Shown here: positions 59,890 to 64,000 of the stretch, one piece after another | How the letters are laid out: the number at the start of each line of letters is the position of its first letter | Position numbering within the stretch: the stretch's first letter is position 1 | Assembly: GCF_014803405.1 (NCBI RefSeq) | Contig: NZ_JACYFG010000040.1 | Coordinates: 334,108 to 398,107, forward strand | DNA from: Pelagicoccus enzymogenes | GTDB lineage: Bacteria; Verrucomicrobiota; Verrucomicrobiia; Opitutales; Opitutaceae | Direction: 5' to 3' | Length of the DNA: 64,000 bases | Program-made: the position numbers and the translations under genes | The notes under the pieces: generated by a model | Database searches by the model: none | The model's input: only the letters and a program-made list of their open reading frames with translations | What the model was told of the DNA's origin: nothing

Positions 59890-61167
59890 ATGACCCAGAG
59901 ATCCTTGCCCCTCCTAGCCGTCCTCGGCCTTTTCCTGAGCCTCTCCCTCGCCTCTGCCGAGCGCCTGGCCCCGGCCAAGCCGGAACGCCTCGGCATGTCG
60001 AGCGAGCGACTTGAAAGATTGGATACGGCCTTCGAGCAAATGGTCGCCGACGGAGAGCTGCCCGGAGCCGTCGTGCTCGTGGCGCGACACGGCAAACGGG
60101 CTCACCTCGGCGTCTACGGCGAGCAGGATATGGCAAGCGAGCTAGCCATGAGCGAAAACTCAATCTTCCGCATCGCCTCCCAAACCAAGGCCATTGTGAG
60201 CGTCGCCACCCTAATGCTGCAGGAGGAAGGCAAGCTGCTCATCGGCGACCCCGTTTCGGACTACTTGCCCGAATTCGCCAACACCCTCGTGGCCGAAACC
60301 AACGAAGCCGGCGAGCAAGTGAACGTTCCCGCCAAACGCCAAATCACCATTCGCGACCTGCTCACCCACACCTCAGGAATCGGATACGGGCGAAAGAGCG
60401 ACCCGCTCTGGCAGGAAGCGGGTATCGACGGCTGGTACTTCGCCGACCGCGACGAGCCCATCCGCGAGACCGTGCGCCGACTCGCCTCCCTCCCCTTCAA
60501 CTCCCACCCGGGCGAAAAATACGTCTACGGCTACAACACCGACATCCTCGGGGCCGTCATCGAAGTCGCCTCCGGCATGCCGCTGGACGCCTTGCTTAAG
60601 CAAAAGATCCTCGACCCGCTGGAGATGCACGACACCCATTTCTACTTGCCACGCAATAAGGCTCAACGCCTCTCCACTGTGTATTCATATTCTCCTGACA
60701 ACGGCGTGCAACGCTCACCCGAAGAAGGCACCATGAACGCGCAAGGGCATTACCTCAACGGCCCTCGCGTCAGCTTCTCCGGCGGAGCCGGCCTGCTCTC
60801 CACCGCCAACGACTACGCCATCTTCCTGCAAATGCTGCTCAACGGCGGCGAATACGAAGGCGCCCGCATCCTTTCTCCCAAGTCCGTCGAGCTGATGACC
60901 GTCAACCACCTCGCCGAAGGCGTGGAATTTCCCTGGGCCAAAGGCGTCGGATTCGGGCTCGGCTTCCGCATAATGGAAGACGTCGGCCGCTTCGGAGCTC
61001 CCGCATCCGTCGGAGAGTTCAGCTGGGGCGGCGCTTACCACTCAACCTATTGGGTCGACCCGGAGGAAGAGCTTGTAGTGGTTTACTTCACACAAGTGCG
61101 ACCCGCCACCGGCCTCGACGACCACGACAAGCTCCGCGCCCTCGTCTACCAAGCTATTGTCGAGTGA
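59890..61167 (+). CDS. serine hydrolase of beta-lactamase / PBP4-like fold, exported
   Basis: This 425-residue protein has a signal peptide (about 1-23) and the class C beta-lactamase fold: S97-x-x-K100 (IASQTKA), Y-x-N in YGYNTD and a late motif (SWGGAYHSTYWVDP). It may be an esterase, a D-aminopeptidase or a DD-peptidase; this family is broad and most members do not confer resistance. ATG 59890 has AAGGA eight bases before; ATG 59884 is possible too. The gene begins 120 bases after the tRNA terminator. The methyltransferase follows by 24 bases. Confidence 0.85.
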   Translation: MTQRSLPLLAVLGLFLSLSLASAERLAPAKPERLGMSSERLERLDTAFEQMVADGELPGAVVLVARHGKRAHLGVYGEQDMASELAMSENSIFRIASQTKAIVSVATLMLQEEGKLLIGDPVSDYLPEFANTLVAETNEAGEQVNVPAKRQITIRDLLTHTSGIGYGRKSDPLWQEAGIDGWYFADRDEPIRETVRRLASLPFNSHPGEKYVYGYNTDILGAVIEVASGMPLDALLKQKILDPLEMHDTHFYLPRNKAQRLSTVYSYSPDNGVQRSPEEGTMNAQGHYLNGPRVSFSGGAGLLSTANDYAIFLQMLLNGGEYEGARILSPKSVELMTVNHLAEGVEFPWAKGVGFGLGFRIMEDVGRFGAPASVGEFSWGGAYHSTYWVDPEEELVVVYFTQVRPATGLDDHDKLRALVYQAIVE

Positions 61168-61191
61168 CGCGTTTGCCTAGAACCTCAATTC

Positions 61192-62070
61192 ATGGATGCC
61201 AAGATTCCGCTGAAGCGTGACTCCGAGTCGCTGAGCTTGCATCCACTGACGCCTGATATGAAAGACTTGAGAAACGTCTCCTCCTCCTGGGACAGCCTCG
61301 CCCAAAGCGACGCCATGGGAGCCGTGCTCACCGGCAAAGAGTGGAACGAATCCGAGTTCTACGCATCCGGAGAACGGCAAGTCGAAGTGATTCTCAAGCT
61401 GCTCGAGTCCCAAGGCATCAGCTTGGCCACGAACGCGGCTCTCGACTTCGGTTGCGGCCTCGGTCGCTTGTCCTTCGCCTTGTGTAAACGTTTCGAATCC
61501 GTAACCGGCATCGACATCTCCAAGGAGATGATCAAGCGAGCGACTTCGAGCCCCCTCAACCCCGAGAACCTCAAGCTCATCCAATCCGAGAGGAATGACC
61601 TTCGATTTATCGAGGAGAATTCCCAGGACTTCGTCCTGAGCCTCATCGTCCTGCAACACATACCAACGCGCATCGCCAAGGCCTACATTGGAGAATTCCT
61701 CAGGGTAACCAAGCCGGGAGGAATCATCGTCTTCCAAGCGATTACGAAAGTAACCGGCTTGAAAAAGTCGACCCAGCAAAGCTTCTGGGAAGGCAAGCCG
61801 CTCAACTGGGATTCGCCCTCCCTTCCCAAGCTCATTTACCGGGCTACCTGTCGATTCGCCCGTTGGATCCCACGGAAAATCGTCAGCCACCGGCTCGCTT
61901 GTTATCTGAAAAAACGATCCGGCGCGCCAATCATGCAGATGAACCCCATCTCGCTCCGCTCGCTTTCCAAAACGATCAATGCCCATGGCGGGACTCTCCT
62001 GCTCTCGGTCGAAGACGGAGCGGCCGGCAGCGATTTCGAAAGCAGAACCTTCATCGTCCGCAAACGCTAG
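61192..62070 (+). CDS. class I SAM-dependent methyltransferase
   Basis: This 292-residue cytoplasmic methyltransferase has motif I LDFGCGLGRLSFAL (about 84-97), acidic GIDISKEM (about 107-114), VLSLIVLQHIPT (motif IV region) and a C-terminal helical cap with basic residues. The substrate is unknown; the group includes small-molecule and lipid methyltransferases. It lies close to the probable end of the IS66 element (62112), about 40 bases downstream, so its terminator or downstream partner may have been lost. Confidence 0.8.
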   Translation: MDAKIPLKRDSESLSLHPLTPDMKDLRNVSSSWDSLAQSDAMGAVLTGKEWNESEFYASGERQVEVILKLLESQGISLATNAALDFGCGLGRLSFALCKRFESVTGIDISKEMIKRATSSPLNPENLKLIQSERNDLRFIEENSQDFVLSLIVLQHIPTRIAKAYIGEFLRVTKPGGIIVFQAITKVTGLKKSTQQSFWEGKPLNWDSPSLPKLIYRATCRFARWIPRKIVSHRLACYLKKRSGAPIMQMNPISLRSLSKTINAHGGTLLLSVEDGAAGSDFESRTFIVRKR

Positions 62071-62134
62071 TAGCGTGGTGTAAATGAAACTCGTCACCCA
62101 TCCGTAGGAAGGTAAGCGGTACAAAATCTGCCCC

Positions 62135-63604
62135 TTAGGCTGGTCTTGACTTCTTCCAGTTTGCCGGGGTCAGAGCCCTGAGCTCTTGCTCCTGCATGAT
62201 GCCGGTGTTCCGGCTCAGGACGTCTTGCAGATATTCAAGCGGCTGGATGTCCAGGCGTTGGCAGGAGATCAGGATCGAGTAAAGGATCGCCGCGCGATCG
62301 CCGGCTTGGGGATGACCTACGAAGAGCCAGTTCTTCTTGCCGACCGCGGTCGGCCGGATGGCGTTCTCCATCCAGTTGTTGTCGATCGCGACGTGGCCGT
62401 GACGCAGGTAGGTCGAGAGGTAGCCCCAGTGCGAGAGCGAGTAGTCGCAGGCCTTGGACAAGCCGCTTGACGGAAGGCCTCCACGTCTGAGGATTCCCAA
62501 TACGCGGCGGATGCGGGCGTGAGCGTTGGCGGACCTCTTGAGGCGAAGGGCCAAGGCTGCTTCCGCGTCGAGGCCGTTCTCGCGGATCTCGCTTTCGACC
62601 TCGTAGAGCTTGGCGACGAGCTTGAGGTAGACGCCGCACTCGCGCGGGAAGCTCTCCTTGGCATCGAAGAACTTGCGCCGGGCGTGCGCCCAGCAAGCGG
62701 CCAGCTCGATCGCCTCGCTGGACTTCTGCAGCTTCGGGTACGCCTCGTACATGTCGGCCTGGACCACGCCCTCGAAGCCTTCCAGGTGCGAGGTGACCGA
62801 GGCGTGGCAGCGCCCGCCGCTCCACTTGTACCAAACGTCGCCAAGCGGCCGGGTCATGCCGCAAAGGTAGCCGGTTTTCGTGCTCTTCTCCCCGTAGTCG
62901 GGATCCTGATACTTTATCGGCGTCTCGTCCACCTGGACGTATCCGCCCTCGAGAAGGTCGAGGCGCATATGGTTGTAGATCGGCTTGAGCCATTCGGCGA
63001 CCTTCTCGACCCAGCGGACCAGGTTCTGGCGGCTGACGGCGAAGCCGTGGCGCTTGTAGATGGAGCATTGGCGGAACAGCGGCAAGTGGTCGAGGAACTT
63101 CGAGACGACGACGTAGGCGAGCAGCTCCGCCGAGGCCAGGCCTTCCACAACGCGAAGCGGGGCCGGGGCCACGACTGGCGCCTTGGACTTGTCTCCAACT
63201 TTCCGATACTTGGGGCGGACGATGCGGCGGCGGTAGAACTTCGGCGGATCGACCTTCACCTCGTAGGTCTCCTCCTCGCCGATGCGTTCGTAGCTGGAAG
63301 GCTCCGCCTTCACCTCATCGGGCTCGACTACCGTCTCCTCGAGGACCGGAAGGTGGCCGTAGAGCTCGTCGCGAGTCTTGCGCGAGGGCTTTGCCTTGCG
63401 CTCGTAGGACACCTTCTGCGGCGGCTCGGCCGCCTTGGCTTCCTCGAGCTTGCCCAGCAGGAGGTCGAGTTGGTTGAGGTCGACCTTCTCGGACTTGCCT
63501 CCGGCGAAGACCTGGCGGCGGAACCACGCGATCTGGGCCTCCAGCTCGGCTACGCGGCCTTTAAGCGTCGCGTTCTCGGCTAGGACTTCCTCTATCGGCG
63601 GCAT
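62135..63604 (-). CDS. tnpC: IS66 transposase TnpC
   Basis: This 489-residue DDE transposase has D226 (VQVDETPIKY), D284 (VQADMYEAYP) and E413 (NNWMENAIRP), plus the N-terminal coiled coil ENATLKGRVAELEAQIAWFRRQVF. The zinc finger that normally follows (CPxCG type) is missing: the region 90-145 has no cysteines, only a lysine/arginine-rich stretch. The reading frame is intact. The start ATG 63604 (MPPIEEVL) is the family's usual type; a TTG at 63640 would add 12 residues. Confidence 0.9.
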   Translation of the reverse strand: MPPIEEVLAENATLKGRVAELEAQIAWFRRQVFAGGKSEKVDLNQLDLLLGKLEEAKAAEPPQKVSYERKAKPSRKTRDELYGHLPVLEETVVEPDEVKAEPSSYERIGEEETYEVKVDPPKFYRRRIVRPKYRKVGDKSKAPVVAPAPLRVVEGLASAELLAYVVVSKFLDHLPLFRQCSIYKRHGFAVSRQNLVRWVEKVAEWLKPIYNHMRLDLLEGGYVQVDETPIKYQDPDYGEKSTKTGYLCGMTRPLGDVWYKWSGGRCHASVTSHLEGFEGVVQADMYEAYPKLQKSSEAIELAACWAHARRKFFDAKESFPRECGVYLKLVAKLYEVESEIRENGLDAEAALALRLKRSANAHARIRRVLGILRRGGLPSSGLSKACDYSLSHWGYLSTYLRHGHVAIDNNWMENAIRPTAVGKKNWLFVGHPQAGDRAAILYSILISCQRLDIQPLEYLQDVLSRNTGIMQEQELRALTPANWKKSRPA

Positions 63605-63649
63605 CGCGTATCTGGATAGAGGATACGCGGTCCGGATCAACGATTTTCT

Positions 63650-64000
63650 TCAGCGTTCGTACCAGGCCTTGGCCATCCCGTCCTTGAGGTCTATGCCGCC
63701 GAGCAGCATCGACAAGGCCTCGCTCTTGAGCCGCAGCTTTCCGCTGGCGGCGTCGCTGGGCCTGGGCCAGGTGAAGCCGCCCTTCTCCAGACGCTTGGCC
63801 AGCACCCAAAGCCCGGTGCCGTCGAAGAAGAGTATCTTCAGGCGGTTGCGCCTCCTGTTGGAGAAGACGAACATCCCGCCCTGCAGCGGGTTTTCCTTGA
63901 GCTGGTTGGCGGCGACGGCGTAGAGCCCGTCGAAGCTCTTTCGCATGTCCACCGGCTCGACCGCCAGGAAGATGCGAACCGCGGAGGAAAAGCTCAGCAT
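63650..64000 (-). CDS. tnpB: IS66 accessory protein TnpB
   Basis: This 116-residue IS66 Orf2 protein matches its family from the first residue: VRIFLAVEPVDMRKSFDGL, then NRRRNRLKILFFDGTGLWVLAKRLEKG. Its ATG is the last three bases of the window, so it is complete but its upstream region and tnpA are not visible. It lies 45 bases before tnpC. Its function in transposition is required but not understood. Confidence 0.9.
   Translation of the reverse strand: MLSFSSAVRIFLAVEPVDMRKSFDGLYAVAANQLKENPLQGGMFVFSNRRRNRLKILFFDGTGLWVLAKRLEKGGFTWPRPSDAASGKLRLKSEALSMLLGGIDLKDGMAKAWYER

Larger units (their letters stand above)
62112..64000 (-). mobile_element. IS66-type insertion sequence (partial; runs off the right edge)
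   Basis: Two typical IS66 genes (tnpB and tnpC) lie on the minus strand. The probable element end is GTAAGCGG at 62112, the sequence I recall as a common IS66 end, about 22 bases after the tnpC stop. The eight bases before it, GTAGGAAG, would be the target duplication. The other end and tnpA lie outside the window, so the duplication cannot be checked here. Confidence 0.75.

Noticed and set aside
59890..61167. Antibiotic-resistance beta-lactamase
   Set aside because: The S-x-x-K and Y-x-N motifs only define a broad serine-hydrolase fold; size and context do not point to resistance.
1..64000. CRISPR array or prophage
   Set aside because: No regularly spaced direct repeats, cas genes, integrase or phage structural genes were seen.

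Overview
The window looks like a chromosomal segment of a free-living, probably marine Verrucomicrobiota bacterium of the Opitutia/Puniceicoccales type (for example a Pelagicoccus relative). That placement is an inference from gene content: an exosortase with its sorting target, VCBS/UnbV proteins, a Tat-exported glycosidase, a CE7 esterase, a B-type SdhCAB, CmoA/CmoB and many hybrid kinases, plus fairly high GC. No 16S gene is present to confirm it. Gene density is high, operons are tight and often overlap by 4-11 bases, and there is no prophage or CRISPR array.

Layout. 1-11.4 kb carries secreted or housekeeping enzymes: a Tat-dependent GH5-like hydrolase (cut by the window edge), PPK2, a 1411-residue UnbV/Ig/vanadium-haloperoxidase fusion, an agmatine-deiminase-like protein, a STAS-like protein, RlmN and a CE7 acetyl esterase. 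11.4-15.0 kb (minus) is an envelope cluster: small coiled-coil periplasmic protein, predicted beta-barrel, PQQ-type propeller. 15.2-22.0 kb (minus) is a five-gene signalling operon: receiver-kinase, a PhcB-like methyltransferase with a PilZ-like front domain, a large membrane hybrid kinase, a receiver-ATPase and a lone receiver. Its gene order resembles the Ralstonia phcBSRQ quorum-sensing operon. 22.4-31.6 kb has an MsbA-like ABC exporter, CmoA, a four-gene acetolactate synthase / aldehyde dehydrogenase / FMN-glutamate-synthase-like / DoxX operon, and CmoB. 31.7-37.5 kb has a CPA2 antiporter and a pqiA-pqiA-pqiB-pqiC lipid-transport operon in which PqiA is two proteins. 37.6-41.8 kb has a lipoprotein and an exosortase overlapping its probable only target, a VIT/VWA protein with a PEP-CTERM tail. 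41.9-42.5 kb is an AbrB-Doc toxin-antitoxin pair behind a perfect palindrome. 42.5-50.6 kb has CreBC, a CNNM/CBS protein, an Atg22-like MFS protein, GpsA and two paralogous lipoproteins. 51-54.5 kb is sdhCAB with a clear terminator. 54.8-58.0 kb is a second kinase-receiver-receiver/kinase operon. 58.2-62.1 kb has a Nudix hydrolase, a LysM protein, tRNA-Pro(TGG), a beta-lactamase-fold hydrolase and a methyltransferase. The right edge is an IS66-type element running out of the window.

The most interesting points are the Phc-like signalling operon, the exosortase with a single overlapping target, the UnbV-haloperoxidase fusion with a full set of vanadate ligands, a tandem FadR-like operator at 50.65 kb, and a REP-like repeat with one copy inside the cmoB reading frame. 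All family assignments come from reading motifs; no database search was run.
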